A DNA stretch of 54,109 nucleotides. Source: Candidatus Uhrbacteria bacterium. GTDB taxonomy: Bacteria > Patescibacteriota > Patescibacteriia > UBA9934. Positions within the stretch are counted from its first letter, which is position 1. Each line of letters begins with the position of its first letter. The DNA is taken from the NCBI GenBank assembly GCA_943359345.1, contig CALRHE010000001.1, positions 65,995 through 120,103 on the forward strand. Reading direction: 5' to 3'. This document shows, piece by piece, positions 5,924 through 14,308 of the stretch. The notes under the pieces are model-generated. The model was not told the origin of the DNA and did no database searches. It saw only the letters and a program-made list of their open reading frames with translations. The translations under genes and the position numbers were made by a program.

Positions 5924-6268
5924 ATGGAAAAATCTTTTCGCCTTTTTCTAATAATGTTTTTTGTAGGAATAATTCTTGCCACGGCAATGAATATGACAAC
6001 AGTGCGAGGTGAGGCGGTTGGCCCCGATGGATCATTACTCATTAAAGGTTTTCCTTTTGAAGCAGGAACTCGATTTTATGATTCCACTAACAGGAGTAAT
6101 CCCTTTTTTGTCGTAAGCTCCTACGGAGCCCTTGCGGGCAATACGATTGTTAGCTTTCTTCTCGTATTTGGAGCCGTTGGTAATTTTTACTTCTTCCGCG
6201 AAATCCGCAAAAAGTTGGACCCACATGCCTCAAAATCGCCCAAATGGAAGTCATCAAAAAGCCCTTGA
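5924..6268 (+). CDS. Small two-TM membrane protein, function unknown
   Basis: This encodes 114 residues with an N-terminal membrane segment (RLFLIMFFVGIILATAM, about 6-23), an extracytoplasmic loop of roughly 40 residues (GEAVGPDGSLLIKGFPFEAG), a second segment (GNTIVSFLLVFGAVGNFYFF, about 72-91) and a basic cytoplasmic tail. The layout resembles small uncharacterised inner-membrane proteins common in CPR genomes; no motif names it. It starts shortly after the tRNA-Asp terminator, with a -10-like TACTAT/TATAAA just before it. Its last 15 bases overlap, tail to tail, the end of the recombinase remnant on the other strand. Confidence 0.65.
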   Translation: MEKSFRLFLIMFFVGIILATAMNMTTVRGEAVGPDGSLLIKGFPFEAGTRFYDSTNRSNPFFVVSSYGALAGNTIVSFLLVFGAVGNFYFFREIRKKLDPHASKSPKWKSSKSP

Positions 6269-7501
6269 AACACCCCTACAAATTTGGCACTGAACCCATG
6301 CGTCCCGCCACGATTCTATGAGAAGAGGACTTTCAGCAAAACTGGAAGTTTTCTTGTTATAATTTACAAATGCATTGGTTCCCACCGGCTGAAGATCAAG
6401 AATTTGGGTAGCGAGGATGTCGAAGGGCTTTTTGTAATGCCATTCAAGGTTTCCATCAAATAGCCGCAGGTTCCAACCGATGCTCCGGAGAATCTGCTTC
6501 TTCTCGGAGATATCCACATCTGGATCAGCGAATCGAGTAAAAGCATGGTGAGCTTTATCAAAGAACGTCTCAGCGTCTAGCAACCAATGACGGGTCGAGC
6601 TTCCTCCGTCTTTGATTTTCTGTTCGATATGGGCCTTCTCGTTTAAGAGTTCATTCTTTTTGGCAATATAGTCTTCCTTGGTAACAGTTTCGCTCAGGTG
6701 TGCATCCAATAGGTTAGCTAACTTTTTATCAAGCAAGCTTAAATCCCGACCCCACTGTTCAACATGGCTTCCCTGCTTTTCAAGTTGAGAAGCGAAGTGC
6801 AGTTTGATAAGTTTCTTACACAGTTCCCAAACTCGCTCATCGATATACACGGCTTGAAGCTTCTCGTGAACCTGAATGTCTATCTCTGCTGGCTTAAGGG
6901 GCTTTTGACCGCACGTTCCACGGCGCTTACTACATGTGTAATATTCATATTCTTTTCCGCTCAGCTTCTTCTTTCTCACCCCAACAATTGAACAACCGCA
7001 TTCAGCACATTGAATAAGCCCTCGATAAACAAAGTCATGTTTTACCAACATTGGATGCGATTTGCCAGACAGGTAACTTTGTATGTCAGAAAATTCCCGT
7101 GACGTAATGATAGGGTCATGAACTCCAGAAAAAAGTTCATGCTCATAACGCATCTGTCCGCTGTAGAAAGGATTTTTCAGTATCCGTTCGATCATGCTAA
7201 TTGAGTATTTTCCCTTAAAACGCGGGCTTTTTATACCTAAATGATTCATGTACTGTGCACTCTGTTTCAGCGTCCTAGGCTCAACCAAATACCAATCAAA
7301 GAAAGAACGTATAAGCGGCGCAATAAGGGGATCCTTTTCCACGCGTCTGAGCGATCTCCCCAAAGTTATCAACGATGTTTGCTTTTCATGATCATAAAAC
7401 TTGCCCGCAATTTTACCGTCGGCATCAATATTCAAGTAGCCTATCGGCGTCATTCCCACCCACTCGCCTTTAAGAAGTTTTGAGCGTACATCGCGTCGCA
7501 C
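6254..7501 (-). pseudogene. Large serine recombinase lacking its N-terminal catalytic domain
   Basis: The 415-codon frame (GTG 7501) covers the recombinase domain (KLLKGEWVGMTPIGYLNID, then LIRSFFDWYLVEPRTLKQ and ILKNPFYSGQMRYEHEL), a zinc ribbon (CAECG ... YTCSKRRGTCG, about residues 165-200) and a coiled coil (LSLLDKKLANLL ... YIAKKNELLNEKAHIEQKI). These are the C-terminal DNA-binding modules of large serine integrases. The roughly 150-residue resolvase domain with the catalytic Ser should precede. In frame, homology continues only to DTSGFVRRDV (7516) before a TAA at 7523-7525, and no frame upstream encodes a resolvase fold. The enzyme therefore cannot cut DNA and is most likely a remnant of an integrated element, although a truncated DNA-binding product could still be made. 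Confidence 0.8.
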
Positions 7502-7726
7502 AAAGCCGGAGGTATCAAGCGATTATTCATTTTGACAACTCCTCAACAGCCACGGACTTTGTTGAAAAGTACGGAGAGGATATTTCGAATGTCTTGTACA
7601 TCAACGATGATGCAATGGCGGTCATCCAGGCAGCAGGAATATCCCTGTCGCCCAATGGCTCTGTTAATGAGGTTCCCCGTACAGCAGGTTTCAACGGAAC
7701 AACCAAAACGGTTCTGAGAGGGACCA

Positions 7727-7757
7727 CAAAACGCGTTCCAAATAGGAGCGCGTTTTG
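7727..7757 (+). terminator. Hairpin, possible terminator
   Basis: CAAAACGCG (7727-7735) and CGCGTTTTG (7749-7757) form a 9-bp perfect stem. It overlaps both the end of the gene fragment and the promoter read for the DM13 gene, so it may act as an operator instead. Confidence 0.5.
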
Positions 7758-7764
7758 CTATACT
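7736..7764 (+). promoter_or_regulatory. Possible promoter for the DM13 gene
   Basis: TTCCAA (7736-7741), 17 bases, TATACT (7759-7764) with TGC before the -10. A start near 7771 would leave a 50-base leader to ATG 7821. Confidence 0.45.
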
Positions 7765-7820
7765 TAAGACGGTATGTTGACGGCGTATATCCTTAAAAGC
7801 TTACTCACCAAACATAGTGT

Positions 7821-8312
7821 ATGAAAAATCCTTGGTCATGGTTAGGACTTATTTTAGGCTCAGGGGTGATAATTTTTTTGCTCTGGATATTGTTGCCCTT
7901 TGTAGTTAACCGTACCAGTCATGACGTATCGCCGCTTGTGCCAACTTCAACTGGCAACATTCCAGTCCTGCCAGACCCGAGTTTAATGCCGCCAGAGTTA
8001 ATAAAAACTGGATTATTCAAAACGCGGGCCCACGACACCAGCGGTTTAGCGCAGTTGATTGAAACTAACTCGGGTGCGCTGCTCAGACTGGAAGATCTGA
8101 ATACGCTGAATGGCCCTGATCTGCGCGTTTACTTGGCAACAGACGAAACCGCCAGCGAGAGTCTTGATCTAGGTCCACTGAAAGCGAATCGTGGAGATAT
8201 GAACTACGTTATTCCGGACGACACAGATCTAAATAAGTATCCTTACGTACTCATCTGGTGCCGGGCCTTCAGCGTCCTCTTTGGAAGCGCTGAGCTTGAA
8301 GCCCAGAATTAG
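7821..8312 (+). CDS. DM13-domain membrane-anchored protein
   Basis: The 163 residues start with one membrane segment (about 6-29, GLILGSGVIIFLLWILLPFVV), a Pro-rich linker, then a DM13 domain (about 63-160). Family marks are the opening LFKTRAHDTSGLAQLIE, LRLEDLNTLNGPDLRVYLA, LGPLKANRGDMNYVIPDDTDL and the near-terminal conserved Cys in LIWCRAFSVLFGSA. DM13 domains occur in extracellular proteins and are proposed to take part in redox or electron transfer through that Cys. The orientation implies an outside-facing domain. It precedes a DUF378 gene on the same strand by about 90 bases. Function beyond the domain name is not known. Confidence 0.88.
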   Translation: MKNPWSWLGLILGSGVIIFLLWILLPFVVNRTSHDVSPLVPTSTGNIPVLPDPSLMPPELIKTGLFKTRAHDTSGLAQLIETNSGALLRLEDLNTLNGPDLRVYLATDETASESLDLGPLKANRGDMNYVIPDDTDLNKYPYVLIWCRAFSVLFGSAELEAQN

Positions 8313-8400
8313 CAACTATCCCCAGCCTCAGGCACAAAGCGTGGAACCCCACTAGGGTGGTGCTATGCTGTAGTCACCTAAATTATTAATCATCACTTTT

Positions 8401-8625
8401 ATGATGATGTCACCAGGTCTGTGCGGCGGTCACAAATTAGCATGGGTACTCGTATTTATTGGTGCGATTAACTGGGGCTTGATTGGTTTCTTTGAGTATA
8501 ATTTGGTCAATGCCATTTTGAGCAGCGCACCTACCATTGAGCGCGTAGTTTACGCCCTCGTAGGTTTGTCAGCGATCTTCTCGCTCTTCTGCGCCAAGTG
8601 CTCGATGTGTAAGACATCAAAATAA
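8401..8625 (+). CDS. DUF378 family small membrane protein
   Basis: This encodes 74 residues with two membrane helices. The first contains the family signature WVLVFIGAINWGLIGFF and the second ERVVYALVGLSAIFSLF, matching DUF378 (YuzA-like) proteins, whose function is unknown. A C-terminal CAKCSMCKTSK motif with three Cys could bind a metal. The -10-like TATGCT at 8364, preceded by TGC, may be its promoter, with ATG 8401 or the in-frame ATG at 8404 as start. A bidirectional terminator follows. Confidence 0.88.
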   Translation: MMMSPGLCGGHKLAWVLVFIGAINWGLIGFFEYNLVNAILSSAPTIERVVYALVGLSAIFSLFCAKCSMCKTSK

Positions 8626-8641
8626 TCAGTTCCAACGACAC

Positions 8642-8665
8642 AACCGACCCGGTTGGGTCGGTTTT
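8642..8665. terminator. Bidirectional terminator between convergent genes
   Basis: AACCGACCC (8642-8650) pairs with GGGTCGGTT (8655-8663) around GGTT; T-runs flank it on the plus strand and A/T on the other side. It separates the DUF378 gene from the minus-strand operon ending at 8667. Confidence 0.85.
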
Positions 8666-8666
8666 G

Positions 8667-9437
8667 TTATTTAGGCTGAATTACGATGACGTTGGGTACG
8701 GGCCCGGCGCTGTCCAAGATTTCTACAAAACTACCTGTCTCAACTGCTATACCAGTTGACGGACCACCATCAAGATTTATAACGTCGTACCAATTGACAT
8801 CGATCTCCTGCAAGATCTGCATCAGCTCAAACAAACTGACATCATCTTTCCAAACTACACCAACATATACCTGACCAGCTTCATCAGTACCAATAAACGT
8901 TCGTCGCGCCAACAAGCCACTATCTTCTTGAATAGACTCCCTACCCTGCTTAAGTAAAAATGGGTAGCTCTGTCCGGCCTCGGTCACGCCAGTTTTAGAA
9001 AAATGCTCAAGCCCGGTGTCCAGAATATCAAACTCAGGCGCTAAACGAATCACACCAGATTTATCAAGATCAAACTCTTGGGCATGTAAGGCCTGACCCT
9101 GGGTAATCAATAACCCAGCCGAGGTTTGATCTTCAAGAAAATAGAAACCATTAATCACTACCCGTTCGCCAACCAGCTGGCTAGACCAGGTGGCGACTCT
9201 GTGCGGCTCAGCCTGGGCTGCGATTGAAAAATCGAAAGCCTCGGGATCCAGAGCATACACCAAGACGTTGATGTCATCGCTTGAAACAAACTCCAGGCGC
9301 TGCAGATTTTTTCCCACTACCCCCCAACGAGCTACGTACCATGGACTATAGGGTGAACGAACAGCCAGACTCCAACCCGCAAAGCCTAGGCCCAGGAGCA
9401 CCACCGTAAACGCCAACAGCCTGGCAGACAAACGCAT
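8667..9437 (-). CDS. Phosphodiester glycosidase (NAGPA-domain) family exported protein
   Basis: The start was moved to ATG 9437, one base behind the pyk stop; the longer frame overlaps pyk. The 256 residues open with a membrane anchor (LLAFTVVLLGLGFAGWSLAV) and then show the NAGPA fold: VVINGFYFLEDQTSAGLLI (the NGxFF-type motif), RTFIGTDEAGQVYVGVV and the signature YDVINLDGGPSTGIAV. Members cleave GlcNAc-1-phosphodiester links or related envelope glycans; the substrate here is unknown. Co-transcription with pyk follows from the one-base gap, although a metabolic link is not apparent. An extracytoplasmic location is inferred from the anchor. Confidence 0.85.
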   Translation of the reverse strand: MRLSARLLAFTVVLLGLGFAGWSLAVRSPYSPWYVARWGVVGKNLQRLEFVSSDDINVLVYALDPEAFDFSIAAQAEPHRVATWSSQLVGERVVINGFYFLEDQTSAGLLITQGQALHAQEFDLDKSGVIRLAPEFDILDTGLEHFSKTGVTEAGQSYPFLLKQGRESIQEDSGLLARRTFIGTDEAGQVYVGVVWKDDVSLFELMQILQEIDVNWYDVINLDGGPSTGIAVETGSFVEILDSAGPVPNVIVIQPK

Positions 9438-9438
9438 A

Positions 9439-10848
9439 CTAAACCGGTACGACAGACAGCGTGACGCCACCTTTAATGCCAGGGGTGACAAAGGCTACAT
9501 TTTGACCTGAACGTAAATGCAAGTGGCGCCGTAACTCAGTCTTCATTCTAGGCACAAAAGTACCTGCATGATCATCAGTAATAACTGGCACCAAACCTGC
9601 ATGCATCACAGCCTGACGAGCCGCCGCAGAATCTGGCACAGCCACCAGGATGGGTATGTCCATCCGGAACATGTTCAAGAAGCCAATATCTGAGCCTAAT
9701 GACAAGGTGGTCACGACAGCATGGATGAGGTCACGTCTAGCCATGACCGACACAGCATGAGCTAAAGCTGAAGCCAAACAATTGATCACGCTGGTATCTT
9801 CCGGCAAACGATCAAAGCGGGAAGCCTCAGCCTCGCGAATTACTGATGCCATTGCTTGTACGGTGGTAGCCGGATAACGACCAACAGCCGACTCGGCTGA
9901 CAGCATAACAGCATCGGCGTGATCAAAAACAGCGTTGGCAACATCAGAAACTTCGGCTCGGGTAGCTCGGGGGTGGCTGCGCATACTCTCAAGCATCTGA
10001 GTGGCCACGATCACCGGTCTACTGGCTAGTCGACAGCGTTCAACCACATCTTTTTGCACGACTGGCACATCCTCAAAGGGAATTTCAATCCCCAGATCGC
10101 CACGACCAAGCATAATGCCATCAGCAGCCGCGATAATTTCATCAATCCGCTCGAGTGCAGCTTTACGTTCCACCTTAGCCATTATAAGCGGGGGTCGAAC
10201 ACCAAATTTAATAGCTTGTTTGCGGATCAGTTGGCGCAGATGAAGCAAAACTTCTGGGCCAGTCACAAATGACAAACATATCCAATCAACACCCTGTGAA
10301 ACACCAAAGATCAGATCCTGTTGATCTTTGGGTGTCAGGCTTGAAAAACTAATTTTAGAGTCTGGTAAATTGATGCCCTTATGGGAAGTTAACTGGCCAC
10401 CGACCTTCACAACTGCGTGCACCGTGCGCCCGCGCACTCGGAGTACCTCTAACTCAAGATAACCGTCATCAAGCAAGATACGATCACCCGTTTTTACAGC
10501 CTGGTGCAAACCCGCATACGCCACCGGCAACGGTCCGCCGTGTTTATAGTCTTTAGCTGAGGCCGACAAGGTGATTGTCATACCCTCATGAAGCTCTAGA
10601 CCCCGATCTGGAAACTTACCCACGCGAATTTTGGGACCTTGTAAATCCTGTAAAATTGCTACGATGCTCGAGGTTTTTCTGGCAGCTGCCCGGATAGACT
10701 TAATCAGTACGGCGTGCTCTGCATGGGTACCGTGAGAAAAATTAAGTCTAGCTACATCCATGCCGGCCGTCATCATACGCCCCAAAACAGTGGTCGAGCT
10801 TGAAGCCGGACCAATGGTGCAAACTATGCGTGTACGCGCAGACTCCAT
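9439..10848 (-). CDS. pyk: Pyruvate kinase
   Basis: It catalyses phosphoenolpyruvate + ADP to pyruvate + ATP, the last glycolytic step. The 469 residues carry RTRIVCTIGPASSS at the N-terminus, MDVARLNFSHGTHAEH (substrate binding), the B-domain, then the signature IMAKVERKAALERIDEIIA with the catalytic Lys/Glu, GIMLGRGDLGIEIP, RPVIVATQMLESM and the C-terminal regulatory domain. Length is normal for class I/II enzymes and no residue is missing. It begins at ATG 10848; a palindromic repeat separates it from nrdR upstream. It is followed at one base by the NAGPA-like gene. Confidence 0.97.
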   Translation of the reverse strand: MESARTRIVCTIGPASSSTTVLGRMMTAGMDVARLNFSHGTHAEHAVLIKSIRAAARKTSSIVAILQDLQGPKIRVGKFPDRGLELHEGMTITLSASAKDYKHGGPLPVAYAGLHQAVKTGDRILLDDGYLELEVLRVRGRTVHAVVKVGGQLTSHKGINLPDSKISFSSLTPKDQQDLIFGVSQGVDWICLSFVTGPEVLLHLRQLIRKQAIKFGVRPPLIMAKVERKAALERIDEIIAAADGIMLGRGDLGIEIPFEDVPVVQKDVVERCRLASRPVIVATQMLESMRSHPRATRAEVSDVANAVFDHADAVMLSAESAVGRYPATTVQAMASVIREAEASRFDRLPEDTSVINCLASALAHAVSVMARRDLIHAVVTTLSLGSDIGFLNMFRMDIPILVAVPDSAAARQAVMHAGLVPVITDDHAGTFVPRMKTELRRHLHLRSGQNVAFVTPGIKGGVTLSVVPV

Positions 10849-10871
10849 AGTGCTAGCATTATAGCAAGAGA

Positions 10872-10982
10872 TATTACAAAATTAGATATTAGCAGTCTTT
10901 AGAGAAGTAGATATTAGACACTGACGGAGCGGATCTAATGACTAATTACTAATAGCTGCTAATATCTAATTTTGTAATAACT
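10872..10982. repeat. Palindromic intergenic element, copy 1
   Basis: A 111-bp element with terminal inverted arms TATTACAAAATTAGATATTA (extended to GCAG) and its reverse complement ending AATATCTAATTTTGTAATA. The interior also folds back imperfectly around GACGGAGCGGATC. It matches the copy at 12904-13017 at all but about five positions, same orientation. It lies between pyk and nrdR and contains no reading frame; possible identities are a MITE-like or REP-like repeat. Confidence 0.85.
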
Positions 10983-10986
10983 AAAG

Positions 10987-11448
10987 CTATTTCGTCTTCT
11001 TTAGGCTTTTCAATTCTTTCTCAAACCGGTTAACATCCTCAAATGAGAGGTACACCGATGCAAAACGGATATAAGCAACTTTATCAAAAGTCTTGAGATG
11101 TTTCATAACAATATCACCAACTTCAAGAGTGGTGATCTCTCCGCCGCGCACCTTTTGGATATCACGTTCAAGATTGTGCACGATGTTCTGAAGCTCAGTG
11201 TCAGTATATGGACGTTTTTCTAATGATCGTTTCAAACCAACCACTAGTTTTTCTCTAGAATAAGCCTCGCGCTTGCCGTTACGCTTAACCACCGTAACAT
11301 CTAAAAGTTCCATTTCTTCAACGGTTGAAAACCTGAACACACAGCGCTGGCGCTCACACTCTCGACGTCTACGGACCGACATGCCATCTGCACCCAAACG
11401 AGAGTCGACCACGCGTGTAGATTTGTAATTACATACCGGACATCTCAT
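10987..11448 (-). CDS. nrdR: Transcriptional repressor NrdR
   Basis: NrdR represses ribonucleotide reductase genes by binding NrdR boxes when its ATP-cone is loaded with dATP/ATP. The 153 residues show the N-terminal zinc ribbon (MRCPVCNYKSTRVVDSR, then SVRRRRECERQRCVFRFST) and the ATP-cone (VVKRNGKREAYSREKLVVGL ... SVYLSFEDVNRFEKEL). The second Cys pair is spaced Cys31-x4-Cys36 instead of the usual CxxC, so the ribbon may be altered. Length is normal. No reductase gene is in the window. It lies downstream of ftsZ with a 98-base gap that contains a piece of the CAGATTTTAC repeat family. Confidence 0.93.
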   Translation of the reverse strand: MRCPVCNYKSTRVVDSRLGADGMSVRRRRECERQRCVFRFSTVEEMELLDVTVVKRNGKREAYSREKLVVGLKRSLEKRPYTDTELQNIVHNLERDIQKVRGGEITTLEVGDIVMKHLKTFDKVAYIRFASVYLSFEDVNRFEKELKSLKKTK

Positions 11449-11546
11449 ACGTATTCATCACTGGCCTCACATCATCGCTTATCACTAATACTATTTACAC
11501 AGACAGTAGGAATCATTCACAGATTTTACGCAGATGTGATGGTTGA

Positions 11547-12821
11547 TTAAATCATCTTACGGCGAATAAAAGCAGGAATCCCAATCTCACTATCGTCTTC
11601 TGGGGCTGGGGCTGCAACTATCGGCGTCTGGAGTGGTGATCTTTGTTCTCCAAGATTATCTCTGGCGGCCACCGGCATAGCATCCACTGGTCGCTTACTG
11701 AACGGAAAATCTGTACCCGGGGTAGTTGGAATATTGCTTGAGCGAGCAGGCACCTCAGCTGGTCGTGCTAAGGCTGAGCTAGGTTTCCAAGAGCGCGATT
11801 GAATTTCAACCTCACCACCCAAGCTTGGAGCACGACGATGATCGCGATTATCAAAACCCGTTGCTACTACAGTAATGCGAATCTCGTCACCCATGTTTTC
11901 ATCCAGAATCAGTCCGAAAATCACCTTAGCGTCGTCATCGGCAGCTCCGGTAATCACCTTAGCTGCTTCCTGGACCTCGTACATAGACACGTTGGCATTA
12001 CCGGCTACGGTAAACAAGATGCCCTTGGCCCCGTCTATCGAGATTTCAAGTAATGGACTTGCGATTGCATGCTTGGCAGCCTCAACAGCGCGATTATCTC
12101 CTGCAGCCGTTCCAATACCCATGAGGGCTGATCCTGCATTCTGCATGATAGCCTTTACGTCGGCAAAATCGACGTTAATCTGACCCGGAACTGTGATCAT
12201 CTCAGCAATACCCTGCACCCCCTGACGCAGGACGTCATCTATAATTCTAAACGACTCAGCCACCGTAGTTTTCTTATCAATAATCTGTAAAACACGATCA
12301 TTGGGTATAGTAATAATCGTATCAACGTGTTGAGCCAGTTCTGCATGGGCGTCTTCAGCGATCCGGCGACGCTGAGCGCCCTCGAAACCGAACGGTTTAG
12401 TGACAACAGCAACTGTCAGCGCTCCGGCTTCCTTGGCAATTTTAGCTATCTCCGGGATAGCACCACTACCGGTACCACCGCCTAGGCCGGCTGTCAGAAA
12501 TACCATGTCAGTCCCCGCTAAAACATTTCGCAGTTCATTAGCATTTTCCTCAACGGACCGTCTGCCCATTTCAGGATTCATACCCGCACCCAAGCCTCGA
12601 GTCACAGTCTTACCGACTGGAATCTTGTTTACTGCCAAATTGATATGCAAAGCCTGGGCATCAGTGTTCACGGCCACAAATTCAATACCACGCAGTTTTT
12701 CCTGAATCATGCGATTAATTGCAGATCCACCACCGCCACCAATGCCAATAACCTTTATTTTGGCAGTTGTTTCTATCTCTGGCTTAATCTCTGCCATAGG
12801 CTGAGTACAAGTATTGTTCAA
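11547..12821 (-). CDS. ftsZ: Cell division protein FtsZ
   Basis: This is the tubulin-like GTPase that forms the division ring. The frame opens at 12821; the ATG at 12797 (MAEIKPEIETTAKIKVIGIG) is an equally good start. Motifs are GIGGGGGSAINRM, VNTDAQAL, the tubulin signature LTAGLGGGTGSGA, GALTVAVVTKPFGFEG, and the synergy-loop region NVDFADVKAIM. A Pro/Ser-rich linker follows, and the tail ends IGIPAFIRRKMI, the conserved C-terminal peptide that binds FtsA. It lies downstream of ftsA with a palindromic repeat in between, so the usual tight ftsA-ftsZ coupling is broken. Length 416-424 is normal. Confidence 0.97.
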   Translation of the reverse strand: MNNTCTQPMAEIKPEIETTAKIKVIGIGGGGGSAINRMIQEKLRGIEFVAVNTDAQALHINLAVNKIPVGKTVTRGLGAGMNPEMGRRSVEENANELRNVLAGTDMVFLTAGLGGGTGSGAIPEIAKIAKEAGALTVAVVTKPFGFEGAQRRRIAEDAHAELAQHVDTIITIPNDRVLQIIDKKTTVAESFRIIDDVLRQGVQGIAEMITVPGQINVDFADVKAIMQNAGSALMGIGTAAGDNRAVEAAKHAIASPLLEISIDGAKGILFTVAGNANVSMYEVQEAAKVITGAADDDAKVIFGLILDENMGDEIRITVVATGFDNRDHRRAPSLGGEVEIQSRSWKPSSALARPAEVPARSSNIPTTPGTDFPFSKRPVDAMPVAARDNLGEQRSPLQTPIVAAPAPEDDSEIGIPAFIRRKMI

Positions 12822-12903
12822 TAACTACACCTACCGAATACCTTTTGTGTACTACCCTATCTTATCGTGAAAAGCACCGTCAACACAAGGCGGGGATAAG
12901 CTT

Positions 12904-13017
12904 AGTTATTACAAAATTAGATATTAGCAGTAATTAGAGAAATAGATATTAGACCGTGACGGAGCGGATCTAATGACTAATTACTAATAGCTGCTAATAT
13001 CTAATTTTGTAATAACT
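12904..13017. repeat. Palindromic intergenic element, copy 2
   Basis: A 114-bp element whose 27-bp terminal arms are perfect inverted copies (AGTTATTACAAAATTAGATA and onwards, ending GTAATAACT). The interior TAATTAG/CTAATTA words fold as an imperfect extension around GACGGAGCGGATC. It is about 95% identical to copy 1 and in the same orientation, so the two bracket ftsZ-nrdR as direct repeats. Confidence 0.88.
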
Positions 13018-13029
13018 GATCCCTGCTAC

Positions 13030-14289
13030 CTAGGGTATGAGTGACTTCATCCATTTCCGCATTTGCTCGGCTACCTTATCAACGCTCTTAAATTTAAAGA
13101 AATTTCCAAAGTTAAACTTATAACCGTGTAGCTCACGGATACCGTGACCCCAGGCAGCTAAGCCGATGGCGGTAGCAAAGGCCGGATCATGGGCCTCATC
13201 GATCACGCTAGTGATACCGATCGGGGTCCCAACTGCACAAGGTAGACGCAGAACACGTTTAGCCACGTCGATCGAGCCTTCCAGCTTCATGGCGCCACCT
13301 GTAAACAGGACGCCGACCGGCAGCATGCCTGAGCGATCAACCTTACGCAGCTCGCCATCGATAGCCTCAAAAATCTCCTCCATACGGGCCTCAATAATTT
13401 CAGCCAAAAATCTGCATTTTACGACCTCGTCTGTCTCAGCCCCAAAATCTCGCAAAGCAAATTGGTGTTTACGATCAACGATATCAGGCACAGCCTTGCC
13501 ATAAGCCAGTTTTACTTTTTCAGCCACTTCTATAGAGGTTCTAAGTCCAATGGCAATATCATTAGTCACGTGATCACCACCAATCGGCAAAACCGCGGTA
13601 TGTAATAAATCACCCTCCTCAAACACTGCCATTGAGGTGGTGGCTGAACCTATATTCACGACACACACACCCAAATCACGCTGGCGTTGGGTGAGGACTG
13701 CCTCGGCCATGCCAAGCGGCGCATACACAAGATCATCTATATCTAATCCGGTCCGATACACGCTCTTAGTCAGATTTTTAATGTGCGAAGATAAGGCCTC
13801 AATAATCACGGCGTCGACCTCGAGTCGGATGCCGTTCATACCAATTGGATCCTTAACACCCCTCTGGCCATCAACCGTAAAGCTCTTTGGGATAACGTGC
13901 AAAATGTCGTAATTCGAGGGTGTAGCAACTGTGCGAGCAGCTTCCATGGCTCGCTCAACATCGTCCTCTTCAATTTCAGCCTGGGGCCGAGACACACCCA
14001 CTACCCCACGACTCTCCTGAATCACAATACTCTGGCCGGCAATGGCTACCCAAGCGGTATTTAGAGCGATCCCGGTCATGCGCTCAGCTTTTTCTAGAGC
14101 CTTAGATACCGCTGAAACCGCATCTTCCATGCTAGAGACAGCACCTTTATGCATACCTCCAGACGGTGAAGCCACGGCGCCAATCACATGAAGACGGGCT
14201 GAGCCGTCTTCGCCAGCGCTAGCTTTGCACACAGCAACACGAATGGTGGAAGAACCAATATCTAGCCCTGTGATGATCTGGTCGGACAT
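13030..14289 (-). CDS. ftsA: Cell division protein FtsA
   Basis: FtsA is the actin-like membrane tether for FtsZ. The 419 residues show the phosphate-1 motif TGLDIGSSTIRVAVC, the 1C-domain region (SRGVVGVSRPQAEIEEDDV and VIPKSFTVDGQRGVKDPIGM), phosphate-2 VVNIGSATTSMAVFEEG, the adenosine motif LFTGGAMKLEGS and a C-terminal amphipathic tail (FFKFKSVDKVAEQMRKWMKSL) that would bind the membrane. Length is normal. Downstream comes the palindromic element and then ftsZ; upstream are dgkA-like and ybeY genes, an order suggesting one operon with the surface locus at its head. Confidence 0.96.
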   Translation of the reverse strand: MSDQIITGLDIGSSTIRVAVCKASAGEDGSARLHVIGAVASPSGGMHKGAVSSMEDAVSAVSKALEKAERMTGIALNTAWVAIAGQSIVIQESRGVVGVSRPQAEIEEDDVERAMEAARTVATPSNYDILHVIPKSFTVDGQRGVKDPIGMNGIRLEVDAVIIEALSSHIKNLTKSVYRTGLDIDDLVYAPLGMAEAVLTQRQRDLGVCVVNIGSATTSMAVFEEGDLLHTAVLPIGGDHVTNDIAIGLRTSIEVAEKVKLAYGKAVPDIVDRKHQFALRDFGAETDEVVKCRFLAEIIEARMEEIFEAIDGELRKVDRSGMLPVGVLFTGGAMKLEGSIDVAKRVLRLPCAVGTPIGITSVIDEAHDPAFATAIGLAAWGHGIRELHGYKFNFGNFFKFKSVDKVAEQMRKWMKSLIP

Positions 14290-14308
14290 ACAAAATACTC
14301 AAGCGCCT

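Larger units (their letters stand above)
7480..7767 (+). pseudogene. Probable gene fragment abutting the recombinase remnant
   Basis: An open frame of 95 codons starts with TTG 7480 inside the recombinase on the opposite strand. From about 7513 it looks coding (IIHFDNSSTATDFVEKYGED, NVLYINDDAMAVIQAAGI) and ends at TAA 7765. The first dozen codons are antisense to the recombinase, so the real gene probably lost its 5' part exactly where the recombinase loses homology (7513-7525). A hairpin (7727-7757) overlaps its 3' end. The family is not recognised; it may instead be a short intact gene with an undetected internal start. Confidence 0.4.

Noticed and set aside
5836-6042. Minus-strand frame ending GGRGSNSQPLP
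   Set aside because: It reads antisense through tRNA-Asp, a well-known spurious translation.
10872-13017. CRISPR array
   Set aside because: There are only two copies 2 kb apart, palindromic over their whole length, with genes rather than short spacers between them and no cas genes in the window.
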